Origin: Deltaproteobacteria bacterium
GTDB lineage: Bacteria > Myxococcota_A > UBA796
DNA: 7,027 nt
Reading direction: 5' to 3'
Assembly: GCA_002707085.1 (NCBI GenBank)
Contig: PALY01000104.1
Span: 7,800 to 14,826 of the forward strand
The position numbers and the translations under genes were made by a program. The notes beneath the pieces are model-generated. The model was not told where the DNA came from and did no database searches. It worked only from the letters and a program-made list of their open reading frames with translations. Below, piece by piece: positions 1 to 6,609 of this stretch. Every line of letters starts with the position of its first letter. Position 1 is the stretch's first letter.

Positions 1-308
1 TCTCTTAGGTCATCGGCTTCTGCTTCTGCGTCCATTGCACGAAGCCGGGCCTCCACAGAACCAGTGTCGACCTCGGCGGGAGTCGTGTCGTCAACTTCGA
101 TGGCGAGTTCGGACTCTACGGCCGCCAGTTCTGCGAAATCGATGGGACCCATCTCCGCTGCAGCCTTCTTTCTGGAACCGTCCATTCTCTTTTCCACTGC
201 AGCCAAGGCTTCAGTAAGGATGGAGTCGTCAATATCAATCGAGAATGCGTCATCCACGATGACAGGTTCGTCGTCGTCCGGGGTGCTTTCGTTGAGGGTG
301 TCGGCCAT
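1..308 (-). CDS. Acidic N-terminal fragment, candidate GrpE nucleotide exchange factor (3' end beyond window)
   Basis: Only the first 102 codons are present; the gene continues past the left edge. The start is ATG at 308, with AAGGAA 9 nt upstream. The visible protein is strongly acidic: a DDDE cluster at residues 11-14 is followed by a predicted helix (about 27-43, DDSILTEALAAVEKRM). A second acidic linker follows, and a likely coiled coil begins near residue 84 (SVEARLRAMDAEAEADDL). It lies 47 nt downstream of hemW on the same strand, so the two are probably cotranscribed. A disordered acidic N-terminus leading into a long coiled coil is typical of GrpE, the DnaK nucleotide exchange factor, and hemW lies beside heat-shock genes in many bacteria. 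The diagnostic C-terminal beta domain is outside the window. Other coiled-coil proteins remain possible, so the GrpE call is inference and no symbol is given. Confidence 0.5.
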   Translation of the reverse strand, partial: MADTLNESTPDDDEPVIVDDAFSIDIDDSILTEALAAVEKRMDGSRKKAAAEMGPIDFAELAAVESELAIEVDDTTPAEVDTGSVEARLRAMDAEAEADDLR

Positions 309-317
309 TGTTTTTAA

Positions 318-323
318 TTCCTT
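318..323 (-). promoter_or_regulatory. Ribosome binding site AAGGAA for the left-edge gene
   Basis: On the minus strand AAGGAA lies 9 nt before the ATG at 308, in an A/T-rich leader. It supports that start and independent re-initiation after the hemW stop codon at 356-358. Confidence 0.6.
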
Positions 324-355
324 GCCCAATTTTCTCACATTCGACGGGGGAGGCG

Positions 356-1480
356 TCAAGTGCTTTTCGGAAGGTACAGGCCATCGCAAATCCGCCGAAC
401 GATGCCATCGGCGATGGGGAAGGCTGTGTCGGTCAATTGCAGGTGATCTCCACGCTGTGTCAATAAACCTCCGAGCTTCAATTGCGAGATTGTAGATGGG
501 TCCACTTCATGGCCGGAACTGGCGCGCAGTGAGTATAAATTTAGTCCATCGACGTGGCGGAGAGAAGACAGGACCTGGTCGACTGCGCTTTCGTGCGGCG
601 TGGGTTGTACACCAATTGGTTGTGGGTTTTTGAGCCATTCGTGGATGTCTGCGTGGCTCCATGTTCGTTGTCCGTTGGGCAGGAACCCATGCGCTCCTGG
701 CCCCAAACCAACGTAGTGTCCGCCTCTCCATATGGCTTCATTATGCCGGCCCCGGTGGCCTGGGCGTGCAAAATTGGAGACCTCGTACCGTTCTAATCCT
801 TCTTTCTCTAGGGTCATCACGATTTCGTCGTACATGCTTCGCCAAGTGTCACTTTCAGGAAGGGTAAGGTCTCCAGCTTTTTCTGCAGAGGCGTATGCGG
901 TTCCTGGCTCTATTGTGAGTCCATACAACGACACATGTGGAGGCTGTAGAGCAAGAAGTCGGTCGATATCGATTTTGAGTTCGTCGAGTGTTTGATTGGG
1001 CAGCGCAAACATCAGGTCGACGGACCAACTATCAAAGCCGATGCTGTGTACGTCTTTTAGCAAGGCGCGTGCTTGTCGAACGTTGTGACCTCGGCCCAGT
1101 CGTTTGGCATGTTTAGAATTGAAGGTTTGTATGCCCAAACTGAGTCTGTTGACCCCTGTGTTCCGAAGTTTTTCAAGCCCAGTTGTGGTGATTGTCCCCG
1201 GGTTCGCTTCGACAGTGATTTCAGCGTTGAGTTCAAGTGGAAGCGTCTGGATTAGATGGTGGATGACTTTTGATGGTAGGAGCGATGGAGTTCCCCCACC
1301 AAAATAGAGACTGTGCGCCGAGCCGGTCAGCGAAGTTGCTGTGTGTTTCCATGCGGTCGTGAGTGCATCCCTCCATGACTCAAAATCTGCATTGGGGTTC
1401 ACTTGAACGTTGAACGCACAGTATGGACAGCGTGTCCGACACCATGGGCTATGCAGATAAATACCGAAAGGGGATTTCAT
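356..1480 (-). CDS. hemW: HemW, radical SAM heme chaperone (oxygen-independent coproporphyrinogen oxidase-like)
   Basis: The 374-residue product matches the usual HemW length. The radical SAM cluster motif CX3CX2C is at Cys14, Cys18 and Cys21, within a HemW-like opening (IYLHSPWCRTRCPYC). Further family landmarks are the GGGTPS SAM-binding motif (61-66), EANPGT (91-96), GVNRLSLGIQTF (109-120), VDLMFALPNQT (154-164), and the run from YEVSNFARPG (232-241) through RHNEAIW (245-251) to LGPGAH (259-264). HemW is a cytoplasmic [4Fe-4S] protein that binds heme and is thought to deliver it to respiratory enzymes; it is not a true HemN. The cluster here lacks the extra CxC cysteine typical of HemN. 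ATG at 1480 is chosen because homology begins there; the frame stays open to 1774, but that 98-codon extension is low-complexity and overlaps the divergent gene. Residue 22 is Ala where many HemW proteins have Asp (CPYCDF). Confidence 0.93.
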   Translation of the reverse strand: MKSPFGIYLHSPWCRTRCPYCAFNVQVNPNADFESWRDALTTAWKHTATSLTGSAHSLYFGGGTPSLLPSKVIHHLIQTLPLELNAEITVEANPGTITTTGLEKLRNTGVNRLSLGIQTFNSKHAKRLGRGHNVRQARALLKDVHSIGFDSWSVDLMFALPNQTLDELKIDIDRLLALQPPHVSLYGLTIEPGTAYASAEKAGDLTLPESDTWRSMYDEIVMTLEKEGLERYEVSNFARPGHRGRHNEAIWRGGHYVGLGPGAHGFLPNGQRTWSHADIHEWLKNPQPIGVQPTPHESAVDQVLSSLRHVDGLNLYSLRASSGHEVDPSTISQLKLGGLLTQRGDHLQLTDTAFPIADGIVRRICDGLYLPKST

Positions 1481-1583
1481 GATTCTGCTCTTCGGGGAGT
1501 GACGGTCACCATTTGTGTGTCTAGCTTGTCTGGGTGAGAAAAGAGAATCGGACTCTTTTGTTGGGGTGGAGGATAAACTCGTA
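1481..1583. other. Divergent intergenic region between hemW and the Pro/Arg-rich gene
   Basis: This 103-bp gap separates the hemW start from the GTG start chosen for the divergent gene, so it should hold promoters for both. I see no convincing -35/-10 pair on either strand and no clear palindrome. Confidence 0.4.
1568..1573 (+). promoter_or_regulatory. Ribosome binding site GGAGGA that decides the GTG start at 1584
   Basis: GGAGGA lies 10 nt before the in-frame GTG at 1584. The earlier in-frame GTG at 1515 has no comparable signal, so translation most likely begins at 1584. Confidence 0.6.
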
Positions 1584-2435
1584 GTGGATAGCGCCAAGGC
1601 ACGTGACATTATTGGTGAACTGGAGCCACGAATTGCATGTGGGTCATCTTTGGTTCTCCGGGTGGGGCGACGAGCGTGGGAGCGTCCACGGGTGGCGGTG
1701 TCCAATCGCCTGTACCGTTTGTATCGAATCGCAGATCCCTGGGACCCCAATGCAAAGGGACAACAAGTACCCATCGGTTTGGGGCCGGTCAGTTTGCGAT
1801 TGGGAGCGAAAAAACGGCAGCCGGCACCTCATCTTCAGCCGAAAAAGCAGAAGAAAAAGGCATCAAAAGGGGCGCCTGAAGCGCTGCGCCAGAAATTGGA
1901 GCGGTCGGTTCCGCCGTCTCCGCCTCCAAAGCCGAGAGCGAACCCTCCTGTGCATCAAAGCAGCCGAGAAAGTCAGCGACAGGCGGAGTCTGATCGTGCC
2001 GCGGAAGTGGCTGCGAGGATGAGGGCTGCGGTACAGGCGCGTTCATGGCCGCGTCGAACCGAGAGTCCGAAGAAGGAAACCTCAAGTGTTCGAACGCCAG
2101 CGATTCCGGTTCGTCCCGATATTGATGTTGGGCAGCCGGAGGTGGCAGAGGCTGACACAGCACCACGGCCGCGCACCCGTATGGATCGAGTGTTGAAGCG
2201 TGGGGGCCGTTTTAGGATGAAGCCCACAGAATCCAGTCGCGCCCCGGTCGTGCGGTCGGTATCCAGTGGTACTCCTGAACCGAGTACGGCTTCAGCGGAA
2301 GCTCCTGTGGAGCCGCCGGAAAGAAAGCGAGTCATGCCCAGTTTGGGGGGCGGTATGGACGATCTGTTTGGCGCAGCGGCTCAGTTAGGACGAGTCAGCA
2401 TGCGGGCGCCAGAAGCCTCTTCCGAAGAAGAATAG
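1584..2435 (+). CDS. Basic Pro/Arg/Ala-rich, mostly disordered protein of unknown function
   Basis: With the GTG start at 1584 the product is 283 residues; the frame is open upstream to another GTG at 1515 that lacks a good ribosome binding site. Three regions can be seen. Residues 1-75 look folded, with alternating hydrophobic and basic residues (VLRVGRR at 24-30, RLYRLYRIADPWDP at 42-55). Residues 76-250 form a long low-complexity stretch rich in Pro, Arg, Lys, Ser and Ala, including a basic patch (KKQKKK, 87-92) and a proline run (PPSPPPKP, 110-117). The C-terminus carries a Gly-rich, hydrophobic island (SLGGGMDDLFGAAAQLGRV, 253-271) followed by an acidic EEE tail. There is no signal peptide or membrane segment, so it is probably cytoplasmic. 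The island may be a docking motif. It is flanked by opposing genes on both sides and so is probably transcribed alone. I do not recognise a named family. Confidence 0.72.
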   Translation: MDSAKARDIIGELEPRIACGSSLVLRVGRRAWERPRVAVSNRLYRLYRIADPWDPNAKGQQVPIGLGPVSLRLGAKKRQPAPHLQPKKQKKKASKGAPEALRQKLERSVPPSPPPKPRANPPVHQSSRESQRQAESDRAAEVAARMRAAVQARSWPRRTESPKKETSSVRTPAIPVRPDIDVGQPEVAEADTAPRPRTRMDRVLKRGGRFRMKPTESSRAPVVRSVSSGTPEPSTASAEAPVEPPERKRVMPSLGGGMDDLFGAAAQLGRVSMRAPEASSEEE

Positions 2436-2451
2436 TGGTTCACGGCGCTTT

Positions 2452-3972
2452 TTAGTTCGGTCTTCCTGCTCGCATTCCTTCGGGGCATTCTGGTTTGGTA
2501 TCCACTCGGTAATACCCGATCTCGTCTGCCCAGTACTCGCCTTGCCAATCCCACAGTCGTTCGGTGACTCGGGCTCGCACTTGGCGTTTTACACGCCGTT
2601 TGCTCTCTGGCATTTTTCCGGTGAAGCTGGCCCGTTCCAATAAACGGGTTTCCATCTGCATCAAGTCGAGCTTGGTTACATCTGAATTGGAAAGCATTTC
2701 GTTCAGTTCCGCTTCCATGGAGGCCGCGCGGGCCAAAATGCGATCACCTTCAGATTGAACCAAAGTGGCTCGCCGGTCTGTCAGCCATTCCATTGCGGTT
2801 TGAGCAAAGGTATTGGCACTTACATTGCGAAGTCGTCCCATCTCTTGTTCAGCATTCGCAATCGCGTTGATGCTGTCATTGATGCGATCTTCATTTGTCA
2901 GTGGAGCAGTAATCATTGTTGGAAGGTCTGAAGCGCCGGTTTCGATGTGTCGCCGGACCGCATCGAAAAGGCCTGATGCAGGCATGGTCGACACGCGCAA
3001 CAACTCTGCTTGCTGTGGCCGGTATTGAGCCTGAAAATCCTCAAGTTGCTTTGACGCATCAGGGAATTTGCAGAGCAGGAACAGTGCGTACAGGCGCAAC
3101 ATGGATGCTTCGGGGTAGTAGCGGTCTTGGAAGTATGGTGAAACGTGGTTTTGGAGTAGCGCCAGAACTCCGTTCATGTCTTCCATTCTGAAATGGGCCC
3201 ACGCTCTTTCAAACTGCGCATCCAGCCACTTCGGATCATCCCTTTCGATTTGAGACCAGTATTGAGATGCTTGGGGGTAGTTTCCTGCAGCATAGTAAGC
3301 GCGCGCCAGGTTGAGCGTGACGGTGGCTTTGAATTGGTCTCCACGCTTGGCTCTTGCTCCAGTGGCAAGGGCGATCTGCAATGGTGTCAGGGCGGCCTCG
3401 TGGCGTCCTTGCAAAGACAGAATGACACCTTCTAAGGATTTAGCTTCCGGGTAGTAAGGGTCTTTGGCTTGCACCATTTGGAGCATGGCCCCAGCGACAC
3501 CCAGGTTTCCTCTGCGCTGGTTTTCACGGGCAGCGAGATAGGCCATCCGGCTTCGTGTAGCGTCATCCACGGTCAGGCCGATATTGCTTGCGAAAACCGG
3601 TTCCAAGATGGCCTGGTCTCCGACCTGGTCCGCCAAGTCGACAGCTTTTTGCACTTCGGAAGAAACCCCTTCTGGGTCGATTTCTAAGGCTTTTGTGTAG
3701 GCTGCGAGCGCTGAATAGGGCAGTTCCAACTGATTTAGGAGGACGGCCAAGCGCGCGTAGGCTTCTGCATGAAAGACGGGCCACTGCGGATCTTCAGTGA
3801 GCGCGATGAGTTCGTCTGCAGCAGAACCTTTATTGCCACTCGCCATGGCTGCGTTCACTTCCGCAAAGGCTTCGTTGCGTTCGTCCATGGTGGGGGCAGC
3901 CACATCTTGAGCAACTGCGGGTCCTGCGAAGGACAACCCAACCGCAAAGCAGAAGGTTGAAAGACGGCTCAT
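2452..3972 (-). CDS. Exported TPR-repeat protein with a conserved-looking C-terminal GEYWADEIGYY motif (GltC-like?)
   Basis: The 506-residue protein has a Sec signal peptide with probable cleavage after AVA (residue 21), placing it in the periplasm. The body is a series of TPR-like helical hairpins: about 67-102 (AEAYARLAVLLNQLELPYSA, ending ALEIDP), 142-172, 175-205, 217-247 (LNLARAYYAAGNYPQASQYW) and 250-315. A charged, predominantly helical segment (360-450) follows, then a basic patch (SKRRVKRQVRAR, 457-468) and an aromatic C-terminus (WDWQGEYWADEIGYY, 474-488). The ATG at 3972 overlaps the stop codon of the upstream barrel gene by 1 nt (TGATG), indicating translational coupling; a GTG at 3975 is also possible. 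TPR domains usually scaffold complexes, so it may bridge the barrel and the VWA lipoprotein. Similar TPR proteins occur in myxobacterial gliding loci (GltC, AglT, PglI), but that link is recalled and unproven. Confidence 0.88.
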   Translation of the reverse strand: MSRLSTFCFAVGLSFAGPAVAQDVAAPTMDERNEAFAEVNAAMASGNKGSAADELIALTEDPQWPVFHAEAYARLAVLLNQLELPYSALAAYTKALEIDPEGVSSEVQKAVDLADQVGDQAILEPVFASNIGLTVDDATRSRMAYLAARENQRRGNLGVAGAMLQMVQAKDPYYPEAKSLEGVILSLQGRHEAALTPLQIALATGARAKRGDQFKATVTLNLARAYYAAGNYPQASQYWSQIERDDPKWLDAQFERAWAHFRMEDMNGVLALLQNHVSPYFQDRYYPEASMLRLYALFLLCKFPDASKQLEDFQAQYRPQQAELLRVSTMPASGLFDAVRRHIETGASDLPTMITAPLTNEDRINDSINAIANAEQEMGRLRNVSANTFAQTAMEWLTDRRATLVQSEGDRILARAASMEAELNEMLSNSDVTKLDLMQMETRLLERASFTGKMPESKRRVKRQVRARVTERLWDWQGEYWADEIGYYRVDTKPECPEGMRAGRPN

Positions 3973-4658
3973 CACTTACCGCCTATTTTGCTGACACCAA
4001 TCATCAGAGAAACATTTTGCTTGAGGAACCAAGCCTTGGTTTCTGCTGTCTTGAGTCTCTTTTGGCGCATGATGTCGTCTCTGAGTTGCAGACGGAGTGC
4101 GTAGTCTTTTCCGGTGTAGACTCGAGCTCCGAAACCCAACCCCAAGGTGGGGGACATTGCAGGTGTAGAGTCTGGCTGGATGGCTGTTTCGTAGGTGATG
4201 CCCAATCCTCCAGTGAGGAAGATGTCGTGGTGGAAAATTCGACGGCCAGCGACATTCATTTTGGCGTAAATGGGTGACCATTGCACATCGGCCATGAAGC
4301 TTCCGAGGAATCGGTACACATCGGGTGCCACACCGTATGCAGGGCTTTCGAGTTGCTTGTAGTGGCTGTTCTTCAATCCATAGCCGCCAGTCAGTTGTGT
4401 TTCGACGCCCAAGTCTTCCCTCATGTGGTGGGCGAAGCTTAGGCTCATGGCTGGCGTGAACGTGAATGCGTCGAACGGCATCATCACCAGATGGGCCCCG
4501 TACTCGTTCTGCCTTGCTTTGGGGTAGAGCAGTTTTTGAACAATCTTGATGTCGTCGTTTTTGACGACCCCGACATCAACGACATTTTGCGCATGTGCCA
4601 CTGAAGATACTGTGGTCAATACGAAGGCGGCTATGGCCAAGAAAACACGTGTCATCAT
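3972..4658 (-). CDS. Outer-membrane beta-barrel protein (TIGR04565/OMP_myx_plus-like)
   Basis: The 228-residue precursor has a signal peptide with a likely cleavage site after AHA (residue 23). The mature protein begins with a short acidic plug-like segment, then a KIVQKLLYPKARQNE block characteristic of this family as I recall it. Alternating strands follow: AHLVMMPFDAF, PAMSLSFAHHM, GVETQLTGGYG, FMADVQWSPIYAKMNV, DIFLTGGLGITYE, PTLGLGFGARVY and ALRLQLRDDIM. About eight strands fit a small outer-membrane barrel. The VQWSPIYAK element and the Gly-rich strand pair support the TIGR04565 assignment. Two adjacent ATGs (4658 and 4655) are possible; AGGG at 4663-4666 is better spaced (7 nt) for 4655. 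The gene starts 6 nt after the VWA lipoprotein stop and overlaps the TPR gene by 1 nt. Its role could be an OM anchor or channel partner for those two proteins; no substrate can be deduced. Confidence 0.85.
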   Translation of the reverse strand: MMTRVFLAIAAFVLTTVSSVAHAQNVVDVGVVKNDDIKIVQKLLYPKARQNEYGAHLVMMPFDAFTFTPAMSLSFAHHMREDLGVETQLTGGYGLKNSHYKQLESPAYGVAPDVYRFLGSFMADVQWSPIYAKMNVAGRRIFHHDIFLTGGLGITYETAIQPDSTPAMSPTLGLGFGARVYTGKDYALRLQLRDDIMRQKRLKTAETKAWFLKQNVSLMIGVSKIGGK

Positions 4659-4664
4659 CAAACC

Positions 4665-6086
4665 CTAGAAAGGCAGCTCGCGCGGACTTCCATCGACAGG
4701 GCGATAGAAAATCTGCACATCTTGGTTGAAATCAGGAATGGCTGAACCCCAGAACATGACGGAGTTGTTGCCCGGATTGTACGACCATCCATCGGTGTAC
4801 GATTCGTCGTTGAGTGTGTTGCTCTCTTCATCGCCTTGCAGGAGTTCAGAGCGCAATACTGGTTCGTCATCTACATAGACTCGGAGTGTGCTTTCATCGG
4901 GAACTGACTGCAATTGAAAGGCAGTTTCAAGGCTGATGAGTAGGCGTCCAAGATCTTCAAGGTGAACGGAATAGTTGGCGGGTTGGCAATCCGTGAGGTT
5001 GTCCTCATTGTCGTCGTCCCCACCTTCTGTGATGGGCCGGTAAAAGCCGCCTGTGGCTTCGACGATGTTTTGGATTCGTCGAATGCCGTTTGGTGTGGCT
5101 CCACCCGAGTTGCATCGGAGTGCACAGTCGTTGTATTCGTCGCAGCTTAGATCCGGACCGATTGCAGCGAATTTTATGGGACGATCGAACGCTGCGAACG
5201 CTTCCAAATAGTTGGCAGGGTCGTCATCACCTGCGGAATACAGGTCGGATGAGTCTCCCTCGTCGGTCACAATAATGACAACCAAGGTTGCATCTTCGCG
5301 AAGCCAGTCGGGGTTGCTCAATGTGTCTCGTTCACGATCAAACTCAGATTCTATATGATCACAGATCTCTGGAGGTTCCTCGACGGAACGACACAGTGAT
5401 TGAAGCACCGCTTCGATGGGTTTCTCTTCACCAGACCCGCACAGTGCGTTGTCATCCCAGTCTACCGACTCCACTGGGTATTCAATTCCAAGGCACACAC
5501 AGTCCAGATATTCTTTTGAAGCAACACCATTCTCCGGAAACTCGCAGTCGCCGGGAACGCCAGCATAGGCTGGGTCGGTAGGCATTTCGTAGCCACTCCA
5601 ACACGTGGCCCAGCAGCCCACATTCTGTTGAAAGCTGGTCTCTACGTTGGCGTCACCTTTTGCAAGCACCAGTTGTTCTCCCAAAAGCAGGCCCACTTCT
5701 CCGGGGTCTGGTTGTGGAGTAAACCCATCGCTATAACGGTCAGATGTTGTGGTAATTGCCAACTGATAATCGACGATTCTCCCACGATCCGCCGTATAGG
5801 TGATGTAATTTCCTACGGCATCAGTCAGCGTTTCAGTTGCCGTTCCGGCTCCGTTCTCTCCAGCCAATGTTCCAATGAATGAGGAAAAGTTGGACATGAG
5901 TCCCTCGGCTTCATCGGCCATGGACCCCGAGTTGTCGATGACGAACAGGACGTCTACTTCGCTACCGAAGCTGTTTTGTTCGTATCCGGCGAGACGAAAC
6001 ATCTCGTACTTGTTGCAAGACAAAAGACCCATGGGCAGGGTGACCGCGATTGTCTTGATCAATGTTCTTGTGATGGTGTGTGCCAT
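4665..6086 (-). CDS. Cys-rich von Willebrand A domain lipoprotein
   Basis: The 473-residue precursor has a lipoprotein signal peptide with lipobox LLSC; Cys24 would be lipidated, and Asn25 at +2 does not suggest inner-membrane retention. The VWA domain starts at 44-50 (VDVLFVI) and carries the MIDAS metal-binding motif DNSGS (Asp51, Ser53, Ser55), a candidate Thr in ITTTSD (111-116) and the distal acidic segment VVIIVTDEGD (269-278). An insertion at about 155-250 and the region 315-367 hold 12 cysteines in total, suggesting disulfides outside the cytoplasm. A final domain (about 399-465, LRVYVDDEPV ... DGWSYNPGNNSVMFWG) looks like the beta-rich tail seen in myxobacterial VWA lipoproteins. It is first in a three-gene operon with a barrel and a TPR protein. 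A role in adhesion or as a surface-complex component is plausible; ligand and topology are unknown. ATG 6086 has only a weak upstream GGGAA. Confidence 0.9.
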   Translation of the reverse strand: MAHTITRTLIKTIAVTLPMGLLSCNKYEMFRLAGYEQNSFGSEVDVLFVIDNSGSMADEAEGLMSNFSSFIGTLAGENGAGTATETLTDAVGNYITYTADRGRIVDYQLAITTTSDRYSDGFTPQPDPGEVGLLLGEQLVLAKGDANVETSFQQNVGCWATCWSGYEMPTDPAYAGVPGDCEFPENGVASKEYLDCVCLGIEYPVESVDWDDNALCGSGEEKPIEAVLQSLCRSVEEPPEICDHIESEFDRERDTLSNPDWLREDATLVVIIVTDEGDSSDLYSAGDDDPANYLEAFAAFDRPIKFAAIGPDLSCDEYNDCALRCNSGGATPNGIRRIQNIVEATGGFYRPITEGGDDDNEDNLTDCQPANYSVHLEDLGRLLISLETAFQLQSVPDESTLRVYVDDEPVLRSELLQGDEESNTLNDESYTDGWSYNPGNNSVMFWGSAIPDFNQDVQIFYRPVDGSPRELPF

Positions 6087-6243
6087 GGCAAATGTTCCCG
6101 TGTGTCCATTCGCTTAACCTGCGAAATTAGGCTCTGACCGAGAGGATGGCAGTGTTGGGGGCGTCAGGGGACAACAAGGTGTAAAAAAAAGCTGAAGTCT
6201 GGTCTCGCCGTGCCGAATGGGTTTGCAGCAGAAGGAGCCATCC
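6087..6243. other. Divergent intergenic region between the envelope operon and the PilZ gene
   Basis: This 157-bp region should contain the promoter of the lipoprotein/barrel/TPR operon (minus) and that of the PilZ gene (plus). Its most obvious feature is an uninterrupted A8 tract at 6183-6190, about 53 nt before the PilZ start. On the minus strand this reads as T8, but no stable stem precedes it, so it is not a terminator. No -35/-10 pair is good enough to call. Confidence 0.45.
6232..6237 (+). promoter_or_regulatory. Ribosome binding site AAGGAG that decides the PilZ start at 6244
   Basis: AAGGAG is followed 6 nt later by ATG at 6244. It is a near-consensus signal and argues against the in-frame ATG at 6217, which would put the ribosome binding site inside the coding region. 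Confidence 0.75.
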
Positions 6244-6609
6244 ATGCAGGCCACAATGATTCCCATGACTCAAGAAAACGTGAACGTCGCTCAAGTGGAC
6301 GCCCTACCGCCCAGCCGAGTTCGTGTTGAGTACACCAACATTGAAGACTTTCTGGTCGACTACACGTCAAATGAGACCATTGGCGGGATGTTTATTAAAA
6401 CGACGCACCCAATGGCGGTTGGAACACAGTTCAAGTTGCGAGTGCAGCTTCCCGGTGGGCGCAGGTGGATCGACACGTGTGCAGAAGTTCGTTGGACATT
6501 GCCTACAGATGTGGCAGCACCGATGACCCCAGGAATGGGTGTTCGTTTTGAGCCGCTGTCAGCAACAGACAAACGGTACGTAGAATCTTTGCTTTCTGAC
6601 TGGCGTTAA
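6244..6609 (+). CDS. Single-domain PilZ protein, TIGR02266-like, with degenerate c-di-GMP motif
   Basis: The 121-residue protein is essentially one PilZ domain (about residues 24-118). The TIGR02266 pattern of myxobacterial paralogs can be followed: VRVEYTNIEDFLVDYTSN (26-43), GGMFIKTTHPMAVGTQF (47-63), a VQLPGG strand, AEVRWTLP, and the closing PGMGVRFEPLS. The second c-di-GMP element (D/NxSxxG) appears as N43-E-T-I-G-G48 with Thr for Ser. The first element, RxxxR, is not intact: only Arg25 and Arg27 lie at that position. Nucleotide binding is therefore doubtful, and it may act through protein contacts as a cytoplasmic adaptor. It is divergent from the VWA/barrel/TPR operon and could share regulation with it. 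No other domain is fused. It is a paralogous-family member, so no gene symbol is justified. Confidence 0.88.
   Translation: MQATMIPMTQENVNVAQVDALPPSRVRVEYTNIEDFLVDYTSNETIGGMFIKTTHPMAVGTQFKLRVQLPGGRRWIDTCAEVRWTLPTDVAAPMTPGMGVRFEPLSATDKRYVESLLSDWR

Noticed and set aside
64..495. Plus-strand frame of 143 codons at the left edge
   Set aside because: Its Ser/Ala-rich translation is the mirror of the acidic minus-strand gene, and it runs into the hemW 3' end on the other strand.
1481..1774. N-terminal 98-codon extension of hemW up to 1774
   Set aside because: HemW homology begins exactly at ATG 1480. The extension is Arg/Ser-rich without family features and overlaps the divergent gene, which has its own ribosome binding site.
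1789..2335. Two minus-strand open frames (1789-2166 and 1973-2335) opposite the Pro/Arg-rich gene
   Set aside because: They look like antisense shadows of a GC-rich, low-complexity gene. Neither has a ribosome binding site or family signature, while the plus-strand frame has a good start and ends 16 bp before the next gene.
2433..2460. Terminator between the convergent genes ending at 2435 and 2452
   Set aside because: There is a TTTTT run but only a 4-base GCGC palindrome before it, too short for a stem.
6155..6185. TTGGGG ... TGTAAA as a sigma-70 promoter for the PilZ gene
   Set aside because: The spacing is 19 nt and both boxes match the consensus poorly.
6164..6200. T8 tract on the minus strand as a Rho-independent terminator
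   Set aside because: No stable GC-rich stem directly precedes the tract in either orientation, and it lies in a divergent promoter region where no transcript should end.
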